DNA from: JBNKDD01 sp050288085
GTDB taxonomy: Bacteria > Chloroflexota > Anaerolineae > Aggregatilineales > UBA3940
Assembly (NCBI GenBank): GCA_050288085.1
Contig: JBNKDD010000197.1
Span: forward strand, 1 to 10,619
Length of the DNA stretch: 10,619 nucleotides
Direction of reading: 5' to 3'
Shown here: piece after piece, positions 1 through 6,267 of the stretch
How positions within the stretch are numbered: the stretch's first letter is position 1
Layout: each line of letters starts with the position of its first letter
The notes under the pieces: generated by a model
Told to the model about the DNA's origin: nothing
The model's database searches: none
Seen by the model: the letters and a program-made list of their open reading frames with translations, nothing else
Made by a program: the position numbers and the translations under genes

Positions 1-954
1 ACCCAGTATGCGGCAGAACGGGGTGTGACCCTGATCGGGCATCACGAGACCGGGGGAGCCGTCGATAATTACGAAAGCCAGATGGAAGCCGCCTTTGCCT
101 TCTACCATGACCTGGGCGTGAAGGTGGTCAAAACGGGATATGCCAGTTCCATGATCAATGGGACAGAATGGCATCACGGGCAGTACATGGTGCGGCATCA
201 CCAGCGGGTAGTCGAACTGGCGGCTGATTATGGTATCATGTTGAATGTGCATGAACCGGTCAAGGATACGGGGCTGCGCCGCACCTATCCCAACCTGATG
301 ACCCGTGAAGGCGCACGCGGTATGGAGTACGATGCCTGGAGTACGGACGGGGGCAATCCGCCGGAGCACGAAACGATCTTAGCTTTTACCCGCATGTTGA
401 GCGGCCCGATGGATTATACACCGGGTATCTTTGATCTGCTGTTTGAGGAAAAGCCCAACAATCGGGTAAATACCACGCTGGCAAAACAACTGGCGCTGTA
501 TGTGGTGATTTACAGCCCGCAGCAAATGGCCGCTGACTTGCCGGAGAACTATGAGGATCAACCCGCTTTTCAATTTATCGTCGATGTGCCGGTCGATTGG
601 CAGGATACCAGGGTGCTGCATGCCGAGATCGGTGATTATGTGACCATTGCCCGGCAGGATCGGAACAGCGATGATTGGTATATCGGCAGCATCACCGATG
701 AGAACGGGCGCACGCTCGAAGCGCCGCTTACCTTCCTTGATCCGGGTGTACAGTACGTGGCCGAAATCTATGCCGATGGGCCGGATGCCGATTGGGAAAA
801 CAACCCGTATGACATGGTTATCGAGCGGGTGCTGGTCAACAGCGATACAACTTTGCAAATTCGTCTCGCACCAGGAGGAGGGCAGGCGATCCGACTCAGG
901 CTAGCGGATCAGGATGACATTGATCAGCTTCCTGGCTATGCGGCTCAAAAATGA
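1..954 (+). CDS. Glycoside hydrolase family 97 alpha-glycosidase, C-terminal part (5' truncated by window)
   Basis: The frame is open from base 1, so the N-terminal domain and the start lie outside the window; 317 codons remain. GH97 enzymes (type member SusB) cleave alpha-glucosides or alpha-galactosides using a calcium-bound (beta/alpha)8 barrel. In fragment numbering I see HHETGG (E16), NVHEPVKDTGLRRTYPN (E85), MTREG (E103) and GMEYDAW (E109). Their spacing of 69, 18 and 6 residues matches E439, E508, E526 and E532 of SusB as I remember them, which are the catalytic and calcium-binding glutamates. The strand ending VKTG (G46) has Gly where retaining GH97 members carry the nucleophile Asp, so an inverting alpha-glucosidase is inferred. 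Residues from about 210 to the end form the usual C-terminal beta-sandwich. The likely role is extracytoplasmic saccharide hydrolysis, but the signal peptide would be outside the window. Its stop overlaps the next ATG by four bases. Family call is secure, substrate is not. Confidence 0.92.
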   Translation, partial: TQYAAERGVTLIGHHETGGAVDNYESQMEAAFAFYHDLGVKVVKTGYASSMINGTEWHHGQYMVRHHQRVVELAADYGIMLNVHEPVKDTGLRRTYPNLMTREGARGMEYDAWSTDGGNPPEHETILAFTRMLSGPMDYTPGIFDLLFEEKPNNRVNTTLAKQLALYVVIYSPQQMAADLPENYEDQPAFQFIVDVPVDWQDTRVLHAEIGDYVTIARQDRNSDDWYIGSITDENGRTLEAPLTFLDPGVQYVAEIYADGPDADWENNPYDMVIERVLVNSDTTLQIRLAPGGGQAIRLRLADQDDIDQLPGYAAQK

Positions 955-962
955 TCGAAAAG
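883..962 (+). repeat. Direct repeat copy A: 3' end of the GH97 gene
   Basis: This 80-bp segment recurs at 1670-1736 in the same orientation. The core 907-962 aligns without gaps to 1681-1736 with 5 differences in 56 bases, including 24 identical bases in a row. The upstream part (from CAGGCGATC at 883) needs a 13-base gap in the other copy. Confidence 0.85.
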
Positions 963-1487
963 TGGCGGACTACAAGCAACAGCGAGGTGGATGTGAAAAG
1001 ACGGCTTAGAAAACGGCTGAATTATCTCTGGACGTTCGAATTGGCTAATGCGCTCCTGGTTTTTCCGGGAGTCTACTATTTCACTAGTTTGAATTACCGT
1101 CTGGGTTGGTTTAGTTTGGTATCTCTGGCTGTGGTGTGTGCTATCTTGATTATTGGAGCCGCATTCTGGTTTCTCAAAAAACGTACCCTTGATGGATCGG
1201 AATTTCTGTTACAGTCATCCGTACGGCACTTTTTTCGCGCCAGCAAAATTGTGTTTGGTGCAGTGCTGCTTGTGCTGTTTGTCCTATTTGTGATACGTGC
1301 GTTTGGACAGAAAGCTGTTCCCCCTGCTGACCTGGTGGTAGGAAGCCTACTGACGATCCTGGCAGGCCTTGAATATGTCAACTACTACTTCGTGCAGCTC
1401 AGTTATGATAATCGTGCTGACATCCAATACCTGCTCAGACATCGGCGGCTCAAACGTGCCATTATGGTGCGCGAGTTGAACATCTAG
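951..1487 (+). CDS. Small four-helix integral membrane protein of unknown function
   Basis: The 178-residue protein is basic at its N-terminus (KRRLRKRL, residues 16-23) and has four hydrophobic segments at about 27-45, 52-75, 99-118 and 126-149, so it should sit in the cytoplasmic membrane with both ends inside. The C-terminal part after helix 4 (EYVNYYFVQLSYDN, then a basic stretch ending RAIMVREL) looks like a conserved but unnamed family; I cannot assign a function. The ATG at 951 overlaps the GH97 stop (ATGA). However, the first codons are duplicated sequence also found at 1725-1736, so they may be former GH97 3' flank. A GTG at 993 (residue 15), placed a few bases after a GAGGTGG stretch, is a plausible true start. 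Base composition is more AT-rich than the GH97 gene, which fits an inserted segment. No terminator follows directly. Confidence 0.7.
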   Translation: MIEKWRTTSNSEVDVKRRLRKRLNYLWTFELANALLVFPGVYYFTSLNYRLGWFSLVSLAVVCAILIIGAAFWFLKKRTLDGSEFLLQSSVRHFFRASKIVFGAVLLVLFVLFVIRAFGQKAVPPADLVVGSLLTILAGLEYVNYYFVQLSYDNRADIQYLLRHRRLKRAIMVRELNI

Positions 1488-1496
1488 ACATTGTTC

Positions 1497-1667
1497 TTAC
1501 CCCATGTTCTGCGTAGGATTCCATTTTTGCACAACCCAGTAACGCAATAATGGATCCAAACAAATAGGCTCGAAGCGGTGGCAGAGCCTATCAGGAACAA
1601 TCGTAGATAATTCATGAAAATTCCCTTCGTTAGAGGTTGCCAGGTATAACGGCCCTTCCGCGTTCCG
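1497..1667 (-). pseudogene. Relic resembling the C-terminal part of an SDR oxidoreductase
   Basis: Reading leftwards, bases 1667-1625 encode RNAEGPLYLATSNE, close to GAEGPMYLATSDE at residues 224-236 of the SDR encoded at 2820-3650. At DNA level 1621-1660 matches 2941-2980 without gaps at 31 of 40 positions. The frame stays open to a TAA at 1497-1499, giving about the same number of residues after ATS as the intact SDR has, but this last part has no convincing similarity. Upstream the frame meets a stop inside the GH97-tail repeat, and there is no Rossmann fold or YxxxK. It is therefore a truncated gene remnant, not a working enzyme. The strong part is only about 13 residues, so the extent of the relic is uncertain. 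Confidence 0.5.
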
Positions 1668-1669
1668 TA

Positions 1670-1736
1670 CAGGCGATCTGGATCAGGATGACATTGATCA
1701 GCTTCTCGACTACGCGGCTCAAAGATGATCGAAAAG
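1670..1736 (+). pseudogene. Direct repeat copy B: relic of a second GH97 gene 3' end
   Basis: The segment repeats 883-962 with 5 substitutions in the 56-bp core and a 13-base deletion. In frame it reads DQDDIDQLLDYAAQR and then TGA (1726-1728), against DQDDIDQLPGYAAQK and TGA in the intact gene. Two of the five changes are silent, so part of the divergence looks as if it arose under coding constraint. The bases after the stop (ATGATCGAAAAG) are also conserved. Nothing else of the glycosidase is present upstream; the SDR relic abuts it at about 1668. Confidence 0.75.
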
Positions 1737-1758
1737 GAGCGGGTTTAAGGCCCGCTCC
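1736..1758 (-). terminator. Hairpin terminator for the two-CW gene (also follows the GH97 relic)
   Basis: GGAGCGGG (1736-1743) pairs perfectly with CCCGCTCC (1751-1758) around a 7-base loop. On the minus strand it is followed by TTTTC (1735-1731), so it can end leftward transcription from the gene stopping at 1778. It may originally have ended a GH97 gene on the plus strand. Confidence 0.55.
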
Positions 1759-1777
1759 CATTCAGATATAACCAGTG

Positions 1778-2077
1778 TTAATCAAGTTGAGAGGGATTGA
1801 GGATCAAACCCTCTGCCCGGCGTTCTTGCACTACCTGACCGTAAAATTCACATTTCATACAGTTCAGAGCTTTTTGTGCAAAGGTTCCCATAATCTCCCC
1901 GTGACACAGTGTTCCGGCTACAACCCAACAAAAACGCCCCGCATTCAAGCCTTCATTTACGCCATCATACTCACCGGCTTCTGCAGCGGGGCAAACACCC
2001 AGTTCGTCAGTGTTGACCCCCCCAGGCTCACGCCCACATTGTAGAGCTTCCCAGCAATTCAAAGTATTATCACTCAT
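1778..2077 (-). CDS. Free-standing two-CW domain protein
   Basis: This 99-residue protein carries the cysteine-rich two-CW domain: C8-W9, C14, C29, then C50-W51, C58, and C73-x2-C76. The surrounding GVCPAA, GRFCWVVAGTLC and GTFAQK are the segments by which I recognise the family. The domain is usually seen appended to PAS, chemotaxis or other signalling proteins and presumably binds a metal or forms disulfides; the precise function is not established. Here it fills the whole protein, with no signal peptide or membrane segment, so it is probably cytoplasmic. The distances C14 to C29 and C58 to C73 are both 15, which suggests an internal duplication. The start ATG at 2077 follows an AAGAGGAT Shine-Dalgarno-like stretch at slightly long spacing. 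It diverges from the STAS-like gene at 2355. Confidence 0.85.
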   Translation of the reverse strand: MSDNTLNCWEALQCGREPGGVNTDELGVCPAAEAGEYDGVNEGLNAGRFCWVVAGTLCHGEIMGTFAQKALNCMKCEFYGQVVQERRAEGLILNPSQLD

Positions 2078-2122
2078 CTGATTATTCTATCCTCTTAACT
2101 GAAACGTTCTTGCTACAAGCAG

Positions 2123-2154
2123 TGTAACATAATACTGTCTGGATAAATGTTACA
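2123..2154 (-). promoter_or_regulatory. Inverted repeat and possible promoter upstream of the two-CW gene
   Basis: TGTAACAT (2123-2130) and ATGTTACA (2147-2154) are perfect inverted arms separated by 16 bases. Read leftwards, the region includes TATTAT as a possible -10 about 55 bases before the two-CW start, and the arms would cover the -10 and -35 positions, as an operator would. No good -35 is visible, so this is tentative. Confidence 0.35.
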
Positions 2155-2295
2155 GAAATTTAACAGTTATGTTTTGTCAGGCTGAAACCCGCGGGGTGTG
2201 GTCAAATCCAACGAACTCAAACGGATTTGTTTGAGGGTAATTCACGAATAATTCATAAAAATGCCCCGACGTTGTTATAAACTAAACGCATTGAG

Positions 2296-2312
2296 CCATT
2301 GTGATACAATGG
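2296..2312 (+). promoter_or_regulatory. Extended -10 promoter embedded in a perfect palindrome
   Basis: CCATTGT (2296-2302), spacer GAT, ACAATGG (2306-2312) form a perfect inverted repeat. It contains TGA-TACAAT (2302-2310), an extended -10 element with 5 of 6 consensus bases. Transcription would begin near 2317, giving a short leader before the ATG at 2355. A -35 match is not evident, which is acceptable for extended -10 promoters. The symmetry suggests a repressor could bind directly over the -10. Confidence 0.45.
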
Positions 2313-2354
2313 TGTTCCCTATCTTTTCACCAAAATAACGTTGAGGAGCGCCTT

Positions 2355-2747
2355 ATGAATTACAAGATAGAAGTTATACCGGATGCATCATCTGTCAAGC
2401 TTACCATGTACGAGCAATATAGTTTTGAGGTAGATGATCCCGTTGCCGATCAAGAGATCATTGATATCCTGGAGAAATCTGACGAATCTATGTTCCTGAT
2501 TGTGGATCTCATCCAGCGTCCGCTTAGCCTGGATGATGTGATACATAGTTCAAATAAAGATGCTCGTGGAGAGAATGCCCTGTTCCATCATCCTAAAATG
2601 AAGGGCCTCCTTGTTGTTACGGAAAGCGACATGGTGCGGCTCGCTGCCAAAGGGCTCAATACGATTACTTTTGGCAATGTGAATGCCAGGGCCTTCAAAA
2701 CGGCTGATGAGGCGCTTGACTATGCACGTTCTCAGGTAACCTCATAG
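2355..2747 (+). CDS. SpoIIAA/STAS-like small protein, function unknown
   Basis: The 130-residue protein starts at the ATG at 2355, six bases after TTGAGGAG (2341-2348); longer upstream readings would begin inside the promoter. Its pattern is an N-terminal beta segment (YKIEVIP), a strand FLIVDLI near residues 47-53, a helix SLDDVIHSSN, then HHPKMKGLLVVTES (78-91), an alpha segment VRLAAKGLN, and a final strand and helix (AFKTADEALDYARSQ). This alternation is like the SpoIIAA-like/STAS fold, a family of small cytoplasmic regulators or lipid-binding proteins. I also recognise the ALFHHPKMKGLLVVTE region from unnamed proteins of Chloroflexota. The phosphorylatable Ser of true anti-sigma antagonists cannot be placed. 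The gene is monocistronic: a palindromic promoter precedes it and the next gene is convergent. Confidence 0.7.
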   Translation: MNYKIEVIPDASSVKLTMYEQYSFEVDDPVADQEIIDILEKSDESMFLIVDLIQRPLSLDDVIHSSNKDARGENALFHHPKMKGLLVVTESDMVRLAAKGLNTITFGNVNARAFKTADEALDYARSQVTS

Positions 2748-2756
2748 CAAATGAGA

Positions 2757-2809
2757 TAGGACTTACACCCTTAATCTCTATGACGCTGCTGACTACTGTG
2801 TAAGTCCTG
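2757..2809. repeat. Short inverted-repeat unit, possible MITE or IS-end relic
   Basis: AGGACTTACAC (2758-2768) and GTGTAAGTCCT (2798-2808) are perfect 11-bp inverted ends around a 29-base interior. The unit lies between two convergent genes. The loop is long and no T-run follows on either strand, so an intrinsic terminator is less likely than a remnant of a small mobile element. Ends of the type AGGACTTAC occur at insertion sequences and MITEs in other phyla as far as I recall. No target-site duplication is clear. Confidence 0.5.
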
Positions 2810-2819
2810 TTCCTATAGG

Positions 2820-3650
2820 TTAGCAAAGCCCGGTCAGCATGGCGCTTTTTTCCCATAGTTGAGAAGCAAGTTGATCGTCCAGGGCATTCTTCGCGAATGG
2901 CTTTTGTTTCCGCCCCTCAAAGTAGCTTCCGGTGATATCACTCACTTCGTCGGAGGTTGCCAGATACATCGGCCCCTCTGCACCCTGATCAGTCGAGCCG
3001 CCAAATAACTGCCCGAACCGCACAAACATCCTGGGGCCACCTGACATATTGGCCGCCAGATTGGATCGAATAACGCCCGGATGGACGGCGTTCATGGTCA
3101 CCCCACCGCCGTCAAAACGGCGGGCGAATTCCCGCGTGAAGAGGATATTGCACAGCTTGGTGTTTGAATAGGTCCGCATCGGGTGGAAATCTTCCCCGGT
3201 CGGAGTTTTCTCTAAGTCTACTTCCCCCGTAGTATAAAGGCTGGCATTGACATTCACGATCCTGCCGGGGCCATTTCGCTGCAACCGGTCTAATAGGAGA
3301 TGTGAGAGCAAGAACGGGGCCAGGTGATTGACCGCAAACGACATTTCAATACCATCTTCGTTATGTTGAAGCTCTGTCGCCCACATGCCTGCATTATTGA
3401 TCAGGACGCTGATCTCAGGCACGGTATCAATAATCGCTTTGGCGGCGGCACGAACCTTTGCCGGGGAGGAAAGATCACCGACAACCACCTCCACCGATGG
3501 ATTATTGGCAGCGGCTCGAATCTCGTCACGGGCAGAAGCTCCACGCTCTGCATTTCTGCACAACATAATCACGTCCAACCCGCGTTTTGCCAGCCCTAAA
3601 GCAATCGCTTTACCGATTCCCGCGTTCGCTCCGGTAACGACGTACGTCAT
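2820..3650 (-). CDS. Short-chain dehydrogenase/reductase (retinol dehydrogenase-like SDR)
   Basis: This is a classical SDR of about 277 residues, a cytoplasmic NAD(P)H-dependent carbonyl/alcohol oxidoreductase. Visible motifs, numbered from the GTG at 3653, are the cofactor loop TGANAGIG (7-14), D60, NNAG (86-89), N109, S138, the catalytic pair Y162-x3-K166 (YSNTK) and HPG (191-193). CRNAERG after strand 2 has an Arg in the position usually associated with NADP preference. The overall pattern (NHLAPFLLSHLLLD, RIVNV, HPGVIRSNL, YLATSDEVSDITGSYF) is that of the retinol dehydrogenase-like subgroup; the substrate is unknown. The start is either GTG 3653 or ATG 3650. An AAAGGA stretch lies 6 bases before the GTG and 9 before the ATG; I chose the ATG. 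It is a single gene read leftwards. A piece of a paralogue's C-terminus survives as a relic at 1621-1667. Confidence 0.93.
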   Translation of the reverse strand: MTYVVTGANAGIGKAIALGLAKRGLDVIMLCRNAERGASARDEIRAAANNPSVEVVVGDLSSPAKVRAAAKAIIDTVPEISVLINNAGMWATELQHNEDGIEMSFAVNHLAPFLLSHLLLDRLQRNGPGRIVNVNASLYTTGEVDLEKTPTGEDFHPMRTYSNTKLCNILFTREFARRFDGGGVTMNAVHPGVIRSNLAANMSGGPRMFVRFGQLFGGSTDQGAEGPMYLATSDEVSDITGSYFEGRKQKPFAKNALDDQLASQLWEKSAMLTGLC

Positions 3651-3780
3651 CACAGATTTTCCTTTCAGGTGATGGAGGTCTAAAAATGTAGTTGGGGAGG
3701 AGCTTTGTGAGGGTATAGTGCCCGATCAAATAATAACTGAACCATCATCCGTTTTACAAGGAGAGGCGCGGCGGAGAGAT

Positions 3781-3819
3781 AAAAAACAGGGGCAGCAGCT
3801 TCTGGTGCTGTGCCCCTGT
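3781..3819 (-). terminator. Strong rho-independent terminator of the malic enzyme/flavoprotein operon
   Basis: ACAGGGGCA (3786-3794) pairs with TGCCCCTGT (3811-3819), and four further base pairs (CAGC with GCTG) extend the stem after a one-base bulge. On the minus strand the stem runs directly into TTTTTTAT. It lies about 20 bases after the flavoprotein stop and before the leftward SDR gene, separating the two units. Confidence 0.9.
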
Positions 3820-3840
3820 AGCATATCGCGAGGATTTATA

Positions 3841-4761
3841 TTATGCCGGGGTAGTCTCTTCTTCGAGCTTGAGCAGATACTCATAGGCGCTGAGGGCAGC
3901 CTTGGCACCTTCACCAATGCAGATCAAGACCTGCTCGGCAAAACCATCGGTCACGTCACCGGCAGCGAAGAAACCCGGTAAGTTGGTTTCCGCCCGGCAG
4001 TCTACTTTTACAAAGCCCTTCTCGTTGAGTTCGACCAACCCATCGACCAGTTTGGTGCGCGGGATCAGGTCTTTCTCGATGAAGACGGCATCCATCTGCA
4101 ATTCGCGATCCCCATCCGGGCCGGTCACAATCGTGCTGCGGGCGTACATATCACCCTTGACTTCTTTGACCTCGTAACCCACCAGGAAATCAACGTGCTT
4201 CATGGCCTGTAATTTGCGGCCCAATGGCGTATCTAACCCGTCCCCGTTGGCGGCAACCAGCGTGACATGCTGGGCCACCTGGGCCAGTTCAGCCGCGCCG
4301 CGCAGGGCCAGATCGCCTTCACCGACGACCACCGCTATCCGGTCGATGAACAACTGCGCATAGCTGAGGGCGCTGTAGCACAGGCCCCGCATCATGAAGT
4401 CCTGCTCGCCGGGGACATTGAGCAACTGCGGCTTGGCTCCCAGCGCGAAGACGATCGCTTTTGCCTGGTGTTTTTCCCCGTTGGCTAAACTGACTTCGTA
4501 GCCGCCGTGGATGGCTTTGATGCCGTCGGCGTGCTGCATCACGCGGACAAAGTCCAGGTATTCGATCTCACGGGTGAAGCGGCTGAGCACCTCGTCGCCG
4601 TTAATCACCATGTGACGCTCAATAAAGGGCAGTTGCAGGTGGAAGTTAGTCTTGCCGCCCAGGTTGCGGGTGATGAGGAGCACATCCAGGCGCTTGTTGA
4701 CAGCGTAAATCGTCGCGGTAAGCCCGGCGGGGCCGCCACCTAAAACAATCAGATCATGCAT
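3841..4761 (-). CDS. Thioredoxin reductase-like FAD-dependent oxidoreductase lacking the CxxC
   Basis: The 306-residue protein has the two-domain layout and length of low-Mr thioredoxin reductases. It has an N-terminal FAD-binding LGGGPAGLTA (7-16), ALGAKP (106-111), the second nucleotide-binding region VVVGEGDLALRGA (144-156) and the C-terminal FAD motif AAGDVTD (266-272). Two family hallmarks are absent. Where thioredoxin reductase has CATC, this protein reads GLCYSALSY with a single C128. Where the NADPH-binding HRRxxxR is expected after VTLV, it reads AANGDGLD. It therefore cannot do standard thioredoxin disulfide exchange. It may act on another acceptor, such as ferredoxin or a quinone, or use NADH or another donor. 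The start ATG follows AGAGGAG, which lies in the end of the malic enzyme gene 5 bp upstream, so the two are co-transcribed and probably translationally coupled. A strong terminator follows. Fold assignment is firm, reaction is open. Confidence 0.88.
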   Translation of the reverse strand: MHDLIVLGGGPAGLTATIYAVNKRLDVLLITRNLGGKTNFHLQLPFIERHMVINGDEVLSRFTREIEYLDFVRVMQHADGIKAIHGGYEVSLANGEKHQAKAIVFALGAKPQLLNVPGEQDFMMRGLCYSALSYAQLFIDRIAVVVGEGDLALRGAAELAQVAQHVTLVAANGDGLDTPLGRKLQAMKHVDFLVGYEVKEVKGDMYARSTIVTGPDGDRELQMDAVFIEKDLIPRTKLVDGLVELNEKGFVKVDCRAETNLPGFFAAGDVTDGFAEQVLICIGEGAKAALSAYEYLLKLEEETTPA

Positions 4762-4766
4762 TATTT

Positions 4767-6119
4767 CTACTCCTCTTCTGACGCTTCTGGGATAAAGCCT
4801 TGATCCATTAACATCTGGGTCATATCCCGCGAGGTTTTGATCATCGCGGAGGCCCGTTCAAATTCTTCCTCGTAGGTTGTCTCGATCCGGGCGAGCCCCT
4901 GCTCGATGGCCTTCATCGCGACGGCGGCTGCCTCACGGGGGAAGACCTCCCATTCATCCATGTTGGGCAGGATGTACTCGTCATTGATGCCCTGTTCTTC
5001 GGCCATCTTTGCCAGTTCGACCGAGGCAGCAATCGCCATCTCATCGGTGATGGTGCGGGCCCGTACATCGAGTGTCCCCCGGAAGATACCGGGGAAGCCC
5101 AGCGAGTTATTGACCTGGTTCGGGAAGTCGCTGCGACCGGTGGCGACGACGGCGGCGCCCGCCTCTTTGGCCTCCCAGGGCCAGATTTCGGGGATCGGGT
5201 TGGCGCAGGCAAACACAATCGCGTCTTTGGCCATGCTGCTGATCCACTCCGGCTTGACCGTGCCGGGGCCGGGTTTCGATAGGGCAATCAAGACATCCGC
5301 TCCCCTGGTCGCATCTTCAGGGCCACCCTGTAATTCGTCCCGGTTGGTGATCTGGCACATCCGCCACTTCTGAACGTATTCGGCGCGGCGCTTGTACAGG
5401 TCGTCGCGGTGCTTGCCCAGGATGCCTTTACTATCCAGCATCAGGCAGTTGGCCGGGTCTGCGCCATAGGCGAAGATCAGGCGAGAACAGGCTACATTAG
5501 AAGCACCTGATCCCAGGAAAACGATCCGCACATCTTCGATCTTTTTGCCGACTACCTTCAGGGCATTGATCAGCCCGGCTAAGGTCACCGAGGCGGTGCC
5601 CTGCTGGTCATCATGCCAGACCGGAATCTCGGCCCGTTCGCGCAGCGTATCGAGGACACGGAAGCATTTTGGCTGGCTGATGTCCTCCAGGTTGACGCCG
5701 CCAAAGGATGGTTGGAGCATCAAGACGGTATCGATGATCTTGTCAGGGTCTTTGGTGTCCAGCATGATCGGGACCGCATCGATCCCGCCCAGGTATTTGT
5801 ACAGGAGGGCTTTGCCCTCCATAACCGGCAGCCCGGCTTTCGGGCCGATGTCACCCAGGCCAAGTACCCGTGTTCCATCTGAGACGACAGCAACGGTATT
5901 CCACTTGCTGGTATGTTCGTAGACGAGGTCGGGGTTTTCTTCAATGGCGCGGCAGGGCGCGGCGACGCCCGGTGTATACCAGATCGCAAAATCGTTGAAG
6001 TCGCGCACCCGGCAGCGCAGGGCGGTTTGCACCTTCCCACGATAGAAGGGATGCAGCTTCATGGCATCGACGGCGGGCTTTTTTGCCTTTTCTAGCAACT
6101 GTTCTGGTGTTATCTCCAT
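4767..6119 (-). CDS. Malic enzyme, short bacterial form (malate to pyruvate, CO2 and NAD(P)H)
   Basis: The protein has 450 residues from the ATG at 6119, which follows AAGGAAAAAGG; the frame stays open to an ATG-like start at 6176 but the family starts near MEITPEQ. Malic enzyme oxidatively decarboxylates malate in the cytoplasm with a divalent metal. Visible features are YTPGVA (Y48), EGKALLYK with the catalytic Lys at 103, the metal ligands NLEDI (E145, D146) and HDDQQGTA (D170, D171), a Rossmann loop GSGASN (203-208), and the C-terminal ANPIPE and GFPGIFRGTLD segments. His of the more common DDQHGTA is Gln here. There is no C-terminal phosphotransacetylase-like domain as found in MaeB. Cofactor choice between NAD and NADP cannot be read reliably. 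The gene leads an operon with the flavoprotein 5 bp downstream, which could use the reducing power it makes. Confidence 0.95.
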   Translation of the reverse strand: MEITPEQLLEKAKKPAVDAMKLHPFYRGKVQTALRCRVRDFNDFAIWYTPGVAAPCRAIEENPDLVYEHTSKWNTVAVVSDGTRVLGLGDIGPKAGLPVMEGKALLYKYLGGIDAVPIMLDTKDPDKIIDTVLMLQPSFGGVNLEDISQPKCFRVLDTLRERAEIPVWHDDQQGTASVTLAGLINALKVVGKKIEDVRIVFLGSGASNVACSRLIFAYGADPANCLMLDSKGILGKHRDDLYKRRAEYVQKWRMCQITNRDELQGGPEDATRGADVLIALSKPGPGTVKPEWISSMAKDAIVFACANPIPEIWPWEAKEAGAAVVATGRSDFPNQVNNSLGFPGIFRGTLDVRARTITDEMAIAASVELAKMAEEQGINDEYILPNMDEWEVFPREAAAVAMKAIEQGLARIETTYEEEFERASAMIKTSRDMTQMLMDQGFIPEASEEE

Positions 6120-6172
6120 ATGCCTTTTTCCTTGAGAATTTGAATACTCACGCCCCATAGCTGAAAAACTGC

Positions 6173-6215
6173 CCAATCAGGGGCAGATATTATCAGCATA
6201 GGGGATTATGATTGG
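6173..6215 (-). promoter_or_regulatory. Possible control region upstream of the malic enzyme operon
   Basis: CCAATCA (6173-6179) and TGATTGG (6209-6215) are inverted arms flanking a leftward GATAAT (a possible -10), 70-100 bases before the malic enzyme start. No matching -35 is clear. Tentative. Confidence 0.25.
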
Positions 6216-6267
6216 TGGGTATAGTGACAAAACTCCCGACCGAGTGTGACATTGACAGGGGAATCGA

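Noticed and set aside
379..858. Leftward 159-codon reading frame opposite the GH97 gene
   Set aside because: It is antisense to a well-conserved enzyme and its translation resembles no protein; it is a codon-bias shadow.
1564..1591. 8-bp inverted repeat ATAGGCTC/GAGCCTAT as a terminator for the membrane-protein gene
   Set aside because: It is about 75 bases after the stop, has a 12-base loop and is not followed by a T-run.
1607..1625. 19-bp near repeat of 2248-2266 (17 of 19 bases)
   Set aside because: It is AT-rich, short and without flanking similarity, so chance cannot be excluded.
2301..2354. Longer GTG start for the STAS-like gene at 2301
   Set aside because: It lies inside the palindromic -10 region and has no Shine-Dalgarno, while the ATG at 2355 has a good one.
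3841..4761. Calling the flavoprotein a true thioredoxin reductase (trxB)
   Set aside because: The CxxC active site and HRRxxxR are absent, so only the fold family can be named.
6120..6176. Upstream extension of the malic enzyme to 6176
   Set aside because: The added residues are low-complexity and unlike the family N-terminus; the ATG at 6119 has AAGGAAAAAGG before it.
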